Shown here: positions 6,670 through 15,527 of the stretch, piece by piece
Layout of the letters: every line of letters starts with the position of its first letter
How positions within the stretch are numbered: position 1 is the first letter of the stretch
Source: an uncultured Clostridia bacterium
Lineage (GTDB): Bacteria > Bacillota > Clostridia > Oscillospirales > Ruminococcaceae
Assembly: GCA_944386045.1 (NCBI GenBank)
Contig: CALWZO010000042.1
Coordinates: forward strand, 1-32,933
Direction: 5' to 3'
DNA: 32,933 nt
Notes under the pieces: model-generated
Database searches by the model: none
The model's input: the letters and a program-made list of their open reading frames with translations, nothing else
Told to the model about the DNA's origin: nothing
Made by a program: the position numbers and the translations under genes

Positions 6670-7567
6670 CCAAATTTTCCTTCTCTTTCTCCACAAAAAG
6701 TTTTACAACGCTCATTTTTTTGTCGGTTACATTGGCCACTGCATAAAACTTTTTGTTGTAATAAACCCTGTAATCGCCATCCGGCTTTGATATGCGGCTT
6801 CTGGCACCGTTAAGAACTCTGACAGCCAGCTCCCTGGACAGGTCTATGGACGGCAGATGACTGAAAACAATGTCCACACTGACAATCATGCTGTCTATTT
6901 TATCCTCCTGCCTGGCCTGCTGCAGCTGTTCCAGCGTTACAGCCTGGTCCAGCGTATAACCGCAGGCGGATGTGCGCACAAGCCCTGCCAGGGCCGCACC
7001 GCAGCCCAGCTTTTTGCCGATATCCTCCGCCAGGGTGCGTATATATGTGCCTTCACTGCACAGCACCTTTATGGTGTACATATTTTCATTTTCATCGCTG
7101 TCCATAAATTCTATGGATTTTATCTGTGCCGTTCGCGGCTTTCTTTCCACCACTTCGCCTTTTCTCGCCAGCTTGTACAGCGGCTGGCCGTTTACCTTTA
7201 CAGCCGAATACATGGGCGGCAGCTGAGTGATTGTCCCCAGAAATGAGGCGGCAGTTTCTTTCACCTGCTGAGGCGTGCAGTTTACCGGCCAGCGTCCGGT
7301 TACCTCGCCGGTGATATCGCCGGTGTCTGTGGTTATGCCCAGCTGAAATGTGGCGATGTATTCTTTATCTTTTACAATCTGCATATCCACAGCTTTTGTG
7401 GCGCGTCCCATAAAAATGGGCAGCACGCCGGTGGCCATCGGGTCCAGTGTGCCGGAATGTCCGACTTTCCTTGTGGACAGTATTCCCCTGGCCTTTGCTA
7501 TTACATCAAAGCTGGTCCAGCCCTGTGGTTTGTATAAAACTATTATACCGTTGCGTTCTATCTGCAT
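6662..7567 (-). CDS. truB: tRNA pseudouridine(55) synthase
   Basis: A 301-residue protein of usual length. The catalytic motif Gly-His-Ser-Gly-Thr-Leu-Asp-Pro-Met-Ala-Thr-Gly-Val-Leu places the catalytic Asp at 42. An N-terminal Lys-Pro-Gln-Gly-Trp-Thr-Ser segment and a C-terminal PUA-like tail (about 225-301) complete the family layout. It makes pseudouridine 55 in the T-loop of tRNAs. The start overlaps the nrnA stop by 10 bases and the end overlaps ribF, so the three are translationally linked. Confidence 0.97.
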   Translation of the reverse strand: MQIERNGIIVLYKPQGWTSFDVIAKARGILSTRKVGHSGTLDPMATGVLPIFMGRATKAVDMQIVKDKEYIATFQLGITTDTGDITGEVTGRWPVNCTPQQVKETAASFLGTITQLPPMYSAVKVNGQPLYKLARKGEVVERKPRTAQIKSIEFMDSDENENMYTIKVLCSEGTYIRTLAEDIGKKLGCGAALAGLVRTSACGYTLDQAVTLEQLQQARQEDKIDSMIVSVDIVFSHLPSIDLSRELAVRVLNGARSRISKPDGDYRVYYNKKFYAVANVTDKKMSVVKLFVEKEKENLDA

Positions 7568-8514
7568 AGACTGCGCTCAACTTCCTTTATTATAGACTGT
7601 CTGACATATTCCATGTCGCCGCATATTTCGCATCCGGCAGCGCGCAGATGGCCGCCGCCGCCAAAGGCCGCGGCAATCCGACAGGCATCTGCCTCCTCGC
7701 CTGTGCGCACAGAAATTTTGTACCTGTTTTCCCCTGTCTGTTTTGCCAGCACCGACACCTGGACACCCTCAAAATCTCGCGCCATGGATGACAGGCCGTC
7801 AATGTCGGTGGGAAGCGGCTGTATGGTTTCCAGCGCCTGTGAGGTAAGGGGCAGAAAAGCAAACTTGCCGTCGAAATAATATTCCAGATTGTTCAGGGCG
7901 TACTGTTCCAGCTGTACGCTTTTGCGGCTTTTTGACATGAAGAATTTTTCCACAAGGCCTTTATGGTCGGCACCGAGGCGCATCAGCCGGGCGCCGGTTT
8001 CCAGCGTTTCCGGTGTGGTGGACGAATATCTGAAGCAACCGGTATCCGTTATAAGGCCGGTGTATATGCAGTCGGCTATAAACGGGGTTATTTCCACCTG
8101 CATTTCTTTCAGCAGTTCGTAAATTATCTGCGCCGCCGCCGGCCTGTCTGAATACAGGCACAGGTTTTGGGCATACCGGCTGTTGGAAGCGTGGTGGTCA
8201 ACACACAAATCTATCTTGCCGGCATAACAGGACAGGCTGTCACCCAAAAGGTTTTCGCCGGCCACATCAACACTTACTGTATACCGTACAGGGAAACTGC
8301 CGTCATAAACCGGTATACGCAGATGGTCATATTTTTCCGGTATGGTGTTATGGCAGCATACAGCACATCTTTTGCCCAGGCTTATCAGCCCGTGGCAGAG
8401 GGCGGCAGCACTGCCCAGTGTGTCGCCGTCCGGATTTTTATGGCATAAAAGCAATATATCATCACGGCCAAGCAATATCTGCGCTGTCCGTTTTATATCC
8501 ACTCTATTTGTCAT
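7558..8514 (-). CDS. nrnA: DHH-family bifunctional oligoribonuclease / PAP phosphatase
   Basis: A 318-residue protein. The N-terminal DHH domain has His-Lys-Asn-Pro-Asp-Gly-Asp-Thr-Leu-Gly-Ser near residues 25-35 and Val-Asp-His-His-Ala-Ser near 107-112, the metal-binding centre. The C-terminal DHHA1 domain ends with Gly-Gly-Gly-Gly-His-Leu-Arg-Ala-Ala-Gly. The family degrades oligoribonucleotides of a few bases and dephosphorylates 3'-phosphoadenosine 5'-phosphate. It begins with ATG overlapping the rbfA stop in ATGACAAATAG. The position between rbfA and truB is its standard place in Bacillota. Confidence 0.93.
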   Translation of the reverse strand: MTNRVDIKRTAQILLGRDDILLLCHKNPDGDTLGSAAALCHGLISLGKRCAVCCHNTIPEKYDHLRIPVYDGSFPVRYTVSVDVAGENLLGDSLSCYAGKIDLCVDHHASNSRYAQNLCLYSDRPAAAQIIYELLKEMQVEITPFIADCIYTGLITDTGCFRYSSTTPETLETGARLMRLGADHKGLVEKFFMSKSRKSVQLEQYALNNLEYYFDGKFAFLPLTSQALETIQPLPTDIDGLSSMARDFEGVQVSVLAKQTGENRYKISVRTGEEADACRIAAAFGGGGHLRAAGCEICGDMEYVRQSIIKEVERSLCR

Positions 8515-8854
8515 TGTTGTTTATATCCTTTAATATCTCGTTTATCTTCTGGGCATAGGCTGCGCCTTCATCTTTTACAAAAACAAACTCAGGACTGCGT
8601 TTTATATGCAGTTTTTTGGACAATTCCCCTCTGATGAAGCCCTGTCCGTTTTTCAGCGCCTTTATGGCGTTGTCGCAGGCCTCGTCCCCTTCCAGAACAC
8701 TTATATGCACTTTGGCGTTGGTCAGGTCCGGGCTGGTTTCCACACGCATAACGGTGAGGAAACAGTCCAGACGGGGGTCCTTCATACGGGATATTATAGA
8801 GATAAGCTCTCTTTTTATGTCTTCGTTAAGTCTTTCGATTTTAGCAGAAGCCAT
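8504..8854 (-). CDS. rbfA: 30S ribosome-binding factor A
   Basis: A 116-residue protein of normal length with a KH-type fold. The family pattern is clear: Arg-Leu-Asn-Glu-Asp-Ile-Lys-Arg-Glu-Leu near the N terminus, then Met-Lys-Asp-Pro-Arg-Leu, the Asp-Leu-Thr-Asn-Ala-Lys-Val-His-Ile-Ser strand, and Arg-Ser-Pro-Glu-Phe-Val-Phe. RbfA binds immature 30S subunits and helps 16S 5'-end maturation. A very strong ribosome binding site (AAAGGAGGT) precedes the ATG. It follows infB with a 53-base gap that contains a stable hairpin. Confidence 0.96.
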   Translation of the reverse strand: MASAKIERLNEDIKRELISIISRMKDPRLDCFLTVMRVETSPDLTNAKVHISVLEGDEACDNAIKALKNGQGFIRGELSKKLHIKRSPEFVFVKDEGAAYAQKINEILKDINNNDK

Positions 8855-8874
8855 TTGATTACCTCCTTTTTATA

Positions 8875-8900
8875 ACAGGCAAGGCTTGTGCCCTGCCTGT
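8875..8900 (-). other. Hairpin between infB and rbfA
   Basis: On the minus-strand RNA, arms 8900-8890 and 8885-8875 pair over 11 positions, including one G-U, around an ACAA loop. No U-tract follows, so it is not a terminator. It may be a processing or stability element within the operon transcript. Confidence 0.5.
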
Positions 8901-8907
8901 CTGTCTT

Positions 8908-11358
8908 TTATTCGCGGTATTCTTCCATAATGAAGGACTCGAATATATCTCCTTCTTTTATGTCAGAGAATTTTTCCAGGCCTATACCGCATTCATAGCC
9001 TTCGGCAACTTCACGCACATCGTCTTTAAAGCGGCGCAGTGAAGATATTTCATCTTCTGCCACAACAATACCGTCGCGCACAACCCTGATTTTGGCATGG
9101 CGTGCAACCTTGCCGTCTTTTACATAACATCCGGCAATGGTACCGGCAGAAGAAATTTTGTAAACTGTACGGACTTCGGCCTGACCCAGTTCAACCTCTC
9201 TGTATTTGGGTGCCAGCATACCTTTCATGGCGTCTTTTACATCGTTTATAGCATCGTAAATTACGCGGTACATGCGCATTTCAACATTGCTCTGGGCGGC
9301 ATCCTGTTTGGCTGTTGAGTCAGGACGCACATTGAAACCGATGATGATGGCATTGGAAGCCGCTGCCAGCATGACATCGCTCTTGTTGATGGCGCCTACT
9401 GCGCTGTGGATTACCTTTACCCTTACTTCATCGTTGGATATTTTTTCCAAAGACTGTTTAACCGCTTCGGCAGAACCCTGAACATCGGCCTTTACTATTA
9501 TGGCCAGTTCCTTCATCTCGCCCTGGGCAATCTGACTGAACAGGTTATCCAGAGTAACTTTCTGATAGCTGTTGAAGCGTTCTTCTTTCCGTGCCCGGCT
9601 GCGTTTTTCAGCCAGTTCCCTGGCCAGTCTTTCGTCCTCTACGGCGTCAAACAAATCGCCTGCGCTGGGCACTTCTGTAAGGCCGGTGATTTCCACAGGT
9701 GTGGACGGGCCGGCGCTTTCAATTCTCTGGCCTTTGTCGTTGGTCATTACCCTTACCCTGCCGACAGCTGTACCTGCTATCAGCACATCGCCTTTATGCA
9801 GCGTACCGTTCTGTACCAGTATGGTAGCCACCGGGCCCAGACCTTTGTCCAGACGGGCTTCGATAACAGCACCTTTTGCACGGCGGTTGGGGTTTGCCTT
9901 GAATTCAGACACTTCGCTGGTCAGGTTTATCATTTCCAGCAGGTCGTCCAGTCCCTGGCCGGTGAGGGCAGATACGGGAACACATATTGTATCGCCGCCC
10001 CATTCTTCCGGAACAAGGCCGTACTCTGTCAGCTCCTGTTTTACCTTTTCGGGGTTGGCTGTGGGTTTGTCTATTTTGTTTATCGCAACTATAATCGGAA
10101 TTTCTGCCGCTTTTGCGTGGTTGATGGACTCTATTGTCTGGGGCATGATACCGTCGTCCGCCGCAACAACCAGTATGGCGATATCAGTTACCATTGCGCC
10201 GCGCTGACGCATTGATGTAAATGCCTCGTGGCCGGGGGTGTCCAGGAAAGTGATGGTCTTGCCGCCGGCTACAACCTGATAGGCACCGATATGCTGTGTG
10301 ATACCGCCGGCTTCGCCTTTGGTTACATTTGTTTTTCTTATGGCGTCCAGCAAACTGGTTTTACCGTGGTCAACATGGCCCATTACAACTACAACAGGCG
10401 GGCGTTCCTGGGTGTTTTCGGCAGTGTCTTCCACCTCTTCAAACAGCCTTTCCTCTATTGTAACCACTACTTCTTTTTCAACCTTTGCGCCCAGCTCTTC
10501 CGCCACAATGCTGGCGGTGTCAAAGTCAACAACCTGGCTGATAGAAGCCATAACGCCCAGCATCATCAGTCTTTTGATAACTTCGCTGGCGGTTACTTTC
10601 AGGCGCTGAGCCAGTTCGCCGACGGTGATTTCTTCCGGTATCTGCACTTTAAGCTGTGCTTTTCTGGCTTTTTCCAGGTGCATACGCTCCAGGCGCTGAG
10701 CCTCTGTTTCCATCTTTTTCTTGGCGTAAGGGTTCTGTTTCCGGTTGTTTTTATTTTTGCCGAATTTCTGTTTTCCGCCGGTCTGATTTTTTCTCTGGCC
10801 GCCGCCGTAAGATTTTGTCTGTGCCAGCCGGTCATACTTTTCGTTGAATTTGTCCATATTTATGTTGCTTTCCGACTGACGGGTATCAACTGTTATGGTA
10901 ACTCTTTCTTTTTTGACCTGTTCCTGTTTTTCAGATTTCTGCTTGGGCTTTTTGGCAGCTTCCACAATGGTTCCGTCAGCGCGTTTCAGCGGTTCGGCGG
11001 GCTTTGCGGCTTCAGGCTGCTTTACAGGCTGTTTTGCCTTTGAAGGCTGTTTTTTATCATCGCGGGCAGGCTTTGCCGCTGCATTTTTTTCTTTTTTGTC
11101 GGCCGGCCTGTCAGCTTTTTTATCCGCCGGTTTTTCCGCCTTCGGCTGTTTTTCCGCTTTGGGTGAAAGATAATTTGCAAAATCGTCTGTTTTGCTTTGC
11201 TTTGTATACAGTTCAAAGGCTGCGTTAGCCTGTTCCTCTGTCAGGACTGTGGATTTTTTTATTTCAGTGCCAAACATTTCACTGAGCTGTGCCAGTGTGT
11301 TTTTGGCGTTGAGATTAAAATCGGATATAAGATCGCTTGCTTTGTATTTTATAACCAT
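8908..11358 (-). CDS. infB: Translation initiation factor IF-2
   Basis: An 816-residue GTPase. A short IF2_N module lies at about 4-50. A long low-complexity Lys/Ala/Pro/Gln-rich linker follows (about 65-240), then a second IF2_N module (about 243-295). The G domain has Gly-His-Val-Asp-His-Gly-Lys-Thr at 327-334, Asp-Thr-Pro-Gly-His at 373-377 and Asn-Lys-Ile-Asp at 427-430. The beta-barrel and C-terminal fMet-tRNA-binding domains complete it. It brings initiator tRNA to the 30S subunit and promotes subunit joining. Its ATG directly follows the TAA of the L7Ae-family gene (TAAATG), with AAAGGAGAG upstream. The linker is poorly conserved in the family, so its composition is not unusual. Confidence 0.98.
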   Translation of the reverse strand: MVIKYKASDLISDFNLNAKNTLAQLSEMFGTEIKKSTVLTEEQANAAFELYTKQSKTDDFANYLSPKAEKQPKAEKPADKKADRPADKKEKNAAAKPARDDKKQPSKAKQPVKQPEAAKPAEPLKRADGTIVEAAKKPKQKSEKQEQVKKERVTITVDTRQSESNINMDKFNEKYDRLAQTKSYGGGQRKNQTGGKQKFGKNKNNRKQNPYAKKKMETEAQRLERMHLEKARKAQLKVQIPEEITVGELAQRLKVTASEVIKRLMMLGVMASISQVVDFDTASIVAEELGAKVEKEVVVTIEERLFEEVEDTAENTQERPPVVVVMGHVDHGKTSLLDAIRKTNVTKGEAGGITQHIGAYQVVAGGKTITFLDTPGHEAFTSMRQRGAMVTDIAILVVAADDGIMPQTIESINHAKAAEIPIIVAINKIDKPTANPEKVKQELTEYGLVPEEWGGDTICVPVSALTGQGLDDLLEMINLTSEVSEFKANPNRRAKGAVIEARLDKGLGPVATILVQNGTLHKGDVLIAGTAVGRVRVMTNDKGQRIESAGPSTPVEITGLTEVPSAGDLFDAVEDERLARELAEKRSRARKEERFNSYQKVTLDNLFSQIAQGEMKELAIIVKADVQGSAEAVKQSLEKISNDEVRVKVIHSAVGAINKSDVMLAAASNAIIIGFNVRPDSTAKQDAAQSNVEMRMYRVIYDAINDVKDAMKGMLAPKYREVELGQAEVRTVYKISSAGTIAGCYVKDGKVARHAKIRVVRDGIVVAEDEISSLRRFKDDVREVAEGYECGIGLEKFSDIKEGDIFESFIMEEYRE

Positions 11359-11670
11359 TTACAACTCTCCTTTTTCTTGTGATATAGCCTTTTTGCACAG
11401 CCGGGCCATATTTTCGTCCGCCAGCGCAAAAACGCCGCTCAGCCTGCCGGACACCCGGGAGATGTCATGCTGGGTCAGGCTTATGGTATAAACTTCCGCA
11501 AGGTCTTCGCAGAAGTATTTTACTCTTTTTGCTGTTTTTTTGCTTAAATCCGCGGCCAGCACCACCATACGGCTTTCGCCTTTCAGCACGGATGTTTTCA
11601 CCCGTTCATAGCCGCTGACAAGCTTGCCGGACTTTCTGGCCAGGGACAGCGCAAATAAAATTTTATTCAT
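11359..11670 (-). CDS. ylxQ: L7Ae-family RNA-binding protein (YlxQ-like)
   Basis: A 103-residue protein with the L7Ae/L30e pattern: Leu-Ala-Arg-Lys-Ser-Gly-Lys-Leu-Val-Ser-Gly near the N terminus, then Val-Leu-Ala-Ala-Asp-Leu-Ser. The B. subtilis relative in this exact operon position, YlxQ, binds kink-turn-like RNA; its cellular target is uncertain. Its start overlaps the ylxR end by 8 bases and its stop abuts the infB start. The placement suggests a ribosome-linked role, which is inference. Confidence 0.9.
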   Translation of the reverse strand: MNKILFALSLARKSGKLVSGYERVKTSVLKGESRMVVLAADLSKKTAKRVKYFCEDLAEVYTISLTQHDISRVSGRLSGVFALADENMARLCKKAISQEKGEL

Positions 11671-11932
11671 CCCGCATGATCTCCCGTTCCAGGCGGGCGT
11701 ATATATCCTCGCTTATGGCCGTATCAAAGGCTTTTTCCAGCTTTTTGCCTTTCTGGGCCAGTTTCAGACATTTCACATCTTTGCAGATATATGCGCCGCG
11801 GCCGGGCTTTTTTCCGGTGGTATCAATGGATATTTCGCCTTCGGCGTTTCTGACAACCCTTATCAGGTCGCGCTTATCTTTTGATATGTTGCAGCCGACA
11901 CATCTGCGCTGAGGTATTTTCCTTATTGCCAT
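11663..11932 (-). CDS. ylxR: YlxR-family nucleic-acid-binding protein (RnpM)
   Basis: An 89-residue protein if started at ATG 11930-11932, where AAGGAG is well spaced. A GTG nine bases upstream is too close to that site. The family hallmark Arg-Arg-Cys-Val-Gly-Cys lies near residues 9-14 and Gly-Arg-Gly-Ala-Tyr-Ile-Cys near 47-53. Members bind nucleic acid; in B. subtilis the protein was reported to bind RNase P and was renamed RnpM. It is located between nusA and ylxQ as expected. Confidence 0.92.
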   Translation of the reverse strand: MAIRKIPQRRCVGCNISKDKRDLIRVVRNAEGEISIDTTGKKPGRGAYICKDVKCLKLAQKGKKLEKAFDTAISEDIYARLEREIMRDE

Positions 11933-11953
11933 AATTATCACTCCTTGCCGGAA

Positions 11954-13003
11954 TTATTCACCGAAGTAACCGCTTTCGGGGTGGATATCTATGTTGTAGC
12001 CTGTCAGGCGCACAGCCAATCTGGCGTTCTGACCTTTGGCGCCGATGGCCAGGGACAGCTGTTCGTCCGGAACAGTAACTCGGCAGGATTTGGGCGGCTC
12101 GGCCAGTATTTCCACATTTGTAACAGCGGAAGGAGAAAGGGCGGCGCGAATAAATTCGGCCGGGTCTTCGCTGTATTTGATTATGTCTATCTTTTCGCCG
12201 TTCAGCTGGTTGATTATATTATCTATACGGCTTCTTTTTGTTCCTATGCAGGCGCCGATGGGGTCCACATTTTCGTCCTTTGACCACACGGCAATTTTGG
12301 TTCTGGCGCCGGCTTCACGGCTGATTGCCTTTATTTCCACCGTGCCGTCGTATATTTCCGGCACCTCTATTTCAAACATTCTGCTGACAAAACCCGGATG
12401 AGTTCTGCTGAGCATTATTCTCGGGCCGCGGTCTGTGGAGATAACATCCACCACATAAACCTTTACATGGTCGCCCACGGCAATGTTTTCGCCGGGGATC
12501 TGCTCGTCTTTGGGCAGCACAAACTCGTTGGAGCCTATCTGCAGAATAGCTGCGCCGCTTTTTTCGCTTATTCTCTGGACAACACCTGTTACAATCTCGT
12601 GGTTTTTACCCTGCATATCCTCAAACAACTGTGCTTTTTCCGCCTCTTTTATACCCTGACGGATAACATTTTTTGCCGCGCCTATGGCGATATAGCCAAA
12701 GTCCTTTGTCTTCAGCGGTACGCCCACCTCAGCGCCCAGCTTTATCCTGGGTTTAATCTTTTTGGCTTCTTCCAGTGTGATTTCCGTATCCGGATCGTAC
12801 ACTTCTTCCACAACTGTCTTTACTACAGAAACGGCAAAGTTCTGCTTTTCGGTGTCTATCAACACGCTGACATTGCCTTCGATGCCCAGGTCTTTTTCAA
12901 CGGCCACCTCCATGGCTTTTGTTATCTTTTCCAGCAAAACTTCCTTTTTTATGCCGCGTTCCTTTTCGATTATCTCCAATGCTTCAAAAAGCTCTTTATT
13001 CAT
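11954..13003 (-). CDS. nusA: Transcription termination/antitermination factor NusA
   Basis: A 349-residue protein, the short form without the C-terminal repeats of E. coli. The N-terminal RNA-polymerase-binding domain spans about 1-125, the S1 domain about 133-200, and two KH domains follow to the end. These include the Val-Ala-Val-Trp-Ser-Lys-Asp-Glu-Asn-Val-Asp-Pro-Ile-Gly-Ala-Cys-Ile-Gly segment and Leu-Ala-Ile-Gly-Ala-Lys-Gly-Gln-Asn-Ala-Arg-Leu-Ala. It modulates pausing and intrinsic termination. It is second in the operon after rimP. Since NusA promotes hairpin-dependent termination, it could act on the leader hairpin of its own operon at 13531-13552. Confidence 0.97.
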   Translation of the reverse strand: MNKELFEALEIIEKERGIKKEVLLEKITKAMEVAVEKDLGIEGNVSVLIDTEKQNFAVSVVKTVVEEVYDPDTEITLEEAKKIKPRIKLGAEVGVPLKTKDFGYIAIGAAKNVIRQGIKEAEKAQLFEDMQGKNHEIVTGVVQRISEKSGAAILQIGSNEFVLPKDEQIPGENIAVGDHVKVYVVDVISTDRGPRIMLSRTHPGFVSRMFEIEVPEIYDGTVEIKAISREAGARTKIAVWSKDENVDPIGACIGTKRSRIDNIINQLNGEKIDIIKYSEDPAEFIRAALSPSAVTNVEILAEPPKSCRVTVPDEQLSLAIGAKGQNARLAVRLTGYNIDIHPESGYFGE

Positions 13004-13017
13004 TTTCCTGTATCCCC

Positions 13018-13497
13018 CTAAAATAAGTTTTCGTCATCGCACAACTTTATATAAGATGTGTCTTTAAAGTTTATCTGCCGCAGGCTTCCGTCTTCTTTCT
13101 CGATGGAAACAACGCCGTCGTCATAGCCTTTCAGTATACCCCTGATTTCTTTCTGGCCGTCTATTGCGCGTATAAGGCGGGCGCAAACTTCCTGGCCGGC
13201 CTTTTTCTCAAAATGCAGCGGCTTTGTCAGCTTTCTGCCAAGACCGGCAGAAGAAACCTCGAAATAATAGTTCTGGCTTATGGGGTCCGCCTCATCAATA
13301 AGCGGATCCACCTCGCGGGAGAGGTTTTCGCACTCCTCGATGTAAACGCCTTCGTTGTCTTTGTCTATAAATACCCTCAAAAACCAGTCCGGACCTTCTT
13401 TTTCAAACCTTACATCCCATAATATCAGGCCCATCCTGTCACATACGGGCTGTACTATCTCTTCGACTATTTCCGTCGCTTTTTTACCTTTTGCCAA
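13018..13497 (-). CDS. rimP: Ribosome maturation factor RimP
   Basis: A 159-residue protein matching the two-domain RimP layout, with Phe-Leu-Arg-Val-Phe-Ile-Asp-Lys-Asp and the Tyr-Phe-Glu-Val-Ser-Ser-Ala-Gly-Leu-Gly-Arg strand. RimP helps early 30S assembly. The start is TTG at 13495-13497, supported by a perfect GGAGGT at 13506-13511 with an 8-base gap. It is the first gene of the operon, only 14 bases before nusA. Confidence 0.95.
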   Translation of the reverse strand: MAKGKKATEIVEEIVQPVCDRMGLILWDVRFEKEGPDWFLRVFIDKDNEGVYIEECENLSREVDPLIDEADPISQNYYFEVSSAGLGRKLTKPLHFEKKAGQEVCARLIRAIDGQKEIRGILKGYDDGVVSIEKEDGSLRQINFKDTSYIKLCDDENLF

Positions 13498-13530
13498 GCA
13501 GCGTTACCTCCGTTTATTTGTTAAAAACAA

Positions 13531-13552
13531 GAGAGTGGGTTGCCCCACTCTC
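13531..13552 (-). terminator. Terminator-like attenuator in the rimP-nusA leader
   Basis: A perfect 9-bp stem (13531-13539 with 13544-13552) closes a GCAA (GNRA) loop on the minus-strand RNA and is followed by TTGTTTTT. It lies after the promoter (-10 at 13581-13586) and before the rimP ribosome binding site, so it can only regulate or attenuate this operon. Confidence 0.7.
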
Positions 13553-13580
13553 CTTTACTTTAAAATAACTTACCTTAATT

Positions 13581-13609
13581 ATGATATCACATCTTTTTTT
13601 AAAATGCAA
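13581..13609 (-). promoter_or_regulatory. Promoter of the rimP-nusA-infB operon
   Basis: Minus strand: TTGCAT (13609-13604), a 17-base spacer and TATCAT (13586-13581). Transcription should start near 13574, giving a leader of about 75 bases that includes the attenuator-like hairpin. Confidence 0.7.
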
Positions 13610-13642
13610 TAGCAAAATGTCAAATTTTGCACTGTGTTCAGC

Positions 13643-14878
13643 CTAAAAAGCCCACTGTCCGTTTTTGAACAGCTGAACTGTGCTGCCATCTTCGCACAGG
13701 CCCACTATGTCGGTGTCCCGGGCGCCTATCATTATATCCTCATGCACTATCGAATCGTTTACACCTTTTTCCAGCAACTTCCGCACGCTCATCTTCTCTC
13801 CGCCTACCACTGTTCCGGGATAACCCTGGCCCAGGGCAATATGACAGGAGGCATTTTCATCAAACAGCGTGTTGTAAAAAAGAATATTTTTCTGGTTTAT
13901 GGGGCTGGAGGCCGGCACCAGCGCAACTTCGCCGATGCGCTTTGCGCCTTCGTCTGTTTCCAGCAGCTGTTTCAGCAGTTCTTTGCCTTTTTTTGCATCA
14001 TAGTCCACAACAACACCGTCTTTGAACACCAGGGTGAAATCCTCTATCAAATCGCCGTTGTACACATACGGCTTTGTGGAATGTACAACACCGTTTACCC
14101 TGTCTTTGTGCGGTGCTGTGAACAGTTCTTCCGTGGGCATATTTGGAATAAACTCAACTCCGGCTTCGCTGTACTCGCTTACGCCGCCCCACAGGCGGTC
14201 ATCGGCCAGGCCTATATACAAATCCGTTCCGTTGGAAGAGGTGAAATGCAGTTCTTTCAGTTTCATTGCATTCACCTTGTCGCGTCTTACCCGCCGCTGC
14301 CGTGCGTACTCTTTCCAGTTTTTCACCGCATCTCCTTCCACACGGCTGACATCAAATATGGTCTGCCACAGTTTTTCCACCGCCCGGTCCCGTTCAAGGT
14401 CCGGAAACACTTTTTTGGCCCAGTTTTCGGTGGGGACCGCCACTATGCACCACTGTATGCGCGAAGCCATTGTGTAGTCGCGGTATTCTGCCATGGCCTT
14501 CATTTTCGCGGCCGAAGCGCGGTTTATCTTTTCCCGGTCTATGCCTTTGTACAGCTGCGGGTCAGAGCCGGTTATGGACAGTATCGCCCGGCTGCCCTCG
14601 CCTTTTATATACTCCAGGTAAGAATTCTGTATCCAGTCTTTGACATCACACAGAACCTCTATGTCTGTTTTTTCCATCTTTATCCTGGACAGCTGTTCAT
14701 CAGAATAGTGCACCACCACTTCCCTGGCACCGGCCTCGTATGCCGCCAGGGCGCAGTTGCGCACCAGCTGCCGCGCCGATATGGGAGCATTTATTATAAG
14801 TGTCTGCCCTTTCTGAATATTTACACCGGCCTTTACGGCCATCTGTCCGTACTGATAAAGCAATTCTTCTTTTGTCAT
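13643..14878 (-). CDS. Aminopeptidase, M29 (AmpS/PepS) family
   Basis: A 411-residue protein of family length. The C-terminal catalytic half has the M29 pattern: Met-Pro-Thr-Glu-Glu-Leu-Phe-Thr-Ala-Pro-His near residue 250, then a Glu (Val-Gly-Glu-Val-Ala-Leu-Val-Pro) and His/Asp ligands in His-Ile-Ala-Leu-Gly and Val-His-Glu-Asp-Ile-Met-Ile-Gly. The family uses two metal ions to remove N-terminal residues from peptides in the cytoplasm. No signal peptide is present. It has its own promoter and an AGGTGC-containing ribosome binding site (GGAGGTG). It appears monocistronic and is read towards the rimP promoter. Confidence 0.93.
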   Translation of the reverse strand: MTKEELLYQYGQMAVKAGVNIQKGQTLIINAPISARQLVRNCALAAYEAGAREVVVHYSDEQLSRIKMEKTDIEVLCDVKDWIQNSYLEYIKGEGSRAILSITGSDPQLYKGIDREKINRASAAKMKAMAEYRDYTMASRIQWCIVAVPTENWAKKVFPDLERDRAVEKLWQTIFDVSRVEGDAVKNWKEYARQRRVRRDKVNAMKLKELHFTSSNGTDLYIGLADDRLWGGVSEYSEAGVEFIPNMPTEELFTAPHKDRVNGVVHSTKPYVYNGDLIEDFTLVFKDGVVVDYDAKKGKELLKQLLETDEGAKRIGEVALVPASSPINQKNILFYNTLFDENASCHIALGQGYPGTVVGGEKMSVRKLLEKGVNDSIVHEDIMIGARDTDIVGLCEDGSTVQLFKNGQWAF

Positions 14879-14906
14879 TGTGCACCTCCGCTGTTATATA
14901 TAATGT

Positions 14907-14935
14907 ATTGTACCATAACCCCATCTTTTATGCAA
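14907..14935 (-). promoter_or_regulatory. Promoter of the M29 aminopeptidase
   Basis: Minus strand: TTGCAT (14935-14930), a 17-base spacer and TACAAT (14912-14907), 28 bases before the start codon. Confidence 0.75.
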
Positions 14936-15002
14936 AAATATAAAATTCAACTATTTTTAATTGTTTATTAACAAAATTTTATTGTTTTTCAATAAATTAT
15001 AC

Positions 15003-15031
15003 TTGATTTTCGATATTTTTGTGGATATAAT
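15003..15031 (+). promoter_or_regulatory. Promoter of the DUF2975 operon
   Basis: TTGATT (15003-15008), a 17-base spacer and TATAAT (15026-15031), 32 bases before the first ATG. A CTGTGGATTTTC-like repeat flanks the region (GTGGAT at 15021 and ATCCAC at 15053) and could form a small hairpin at the start of the transcript, or an operator for the HTH protein encoded downstream. Confidence 0.78.
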
Positions 15032-15063
15032 ATAATCAGAAAATCCACAGAGAGGTATCTGCA

Positions 15064-15516
15064 ATGCAATGGAACAAAAGTAAAAGCCTGAAACTTTCAA
15101 AAGCCTGTGTGTATATTTTCACCGCCACAATGGTGATTGTGGCAGTCGGGGCACCCAGGATTTTCGCCCTTCTGATAGAAAAGCGCGCTTCCTATCTGGG
15201 CGGGACCCTGCCGTACTTTCTGGTCAGCACATACACAGCCTGCATACCTGCCATCATGGCCCTTTACGGGCTGTACAGGCTGCTGGACAACATTGAAAAA
15301 GGCGATGTGTTTATACAGACCAATGTAAAGATCCTTCGCATGCTGTCCTGGGCATGTATACTGGCCGCGGCAATATGTCTTGTCAGCGCAACATACTATC
15401 TGCCTTTTTTGATACTGGCCGTGGCTGCCGGGTTTGTGGGTCTAATTTTACGCGTGGTAAAAAATGTGTTTGCCCAGGCGGTGGAAATCAAAAACGACAA
15501 TGACTTTACTATTTAG
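15064..15516 (+). CDS. DUF2975 membrane protein
   Basis: A 150-residue protein with four membrane segments (about 13-35, 53-75, 95-115, 118-135) and a short hydrophilic tail. A Leu-Asp-Asn-Ile-Glu-Lys-Gly-Asp-Val-Phe motif in the middle loop is characteristic of DUF2975. The function of the family is unknown. It is usually found next to a YozG-type HTH gene, and that gene follows here after 11 bases. The pair probably forms a membrane protein and regulator unit, which is inference from neighbourhood. Confidence 0.88.
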   Translation: MQWNKSKSLKLSKACVYIFTATMVIVAVGAPRIFALLIEKRASYLGGTLPYFLVSTYTACIPAIMALYGLYRLLDNIEKGDVFIQTNVKILRMLSWACILAAAICLVSATYYLPFLILAVAAGFVGLILRVVKNVFAQAVEIKNDNDFTI

Positions 15517-15527
15517 GCGGTGAAACT

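Noticed and set aside
13634..14971. 445-codon plus-strand open frame opposite the M29 aminopeptidase gene
   Set aside because: It is fully antisense to a gene with clear family motifs, has no ribosome binding site, and its composition (many His, Tyr, Phe, Cys) is that of a shadow frame.
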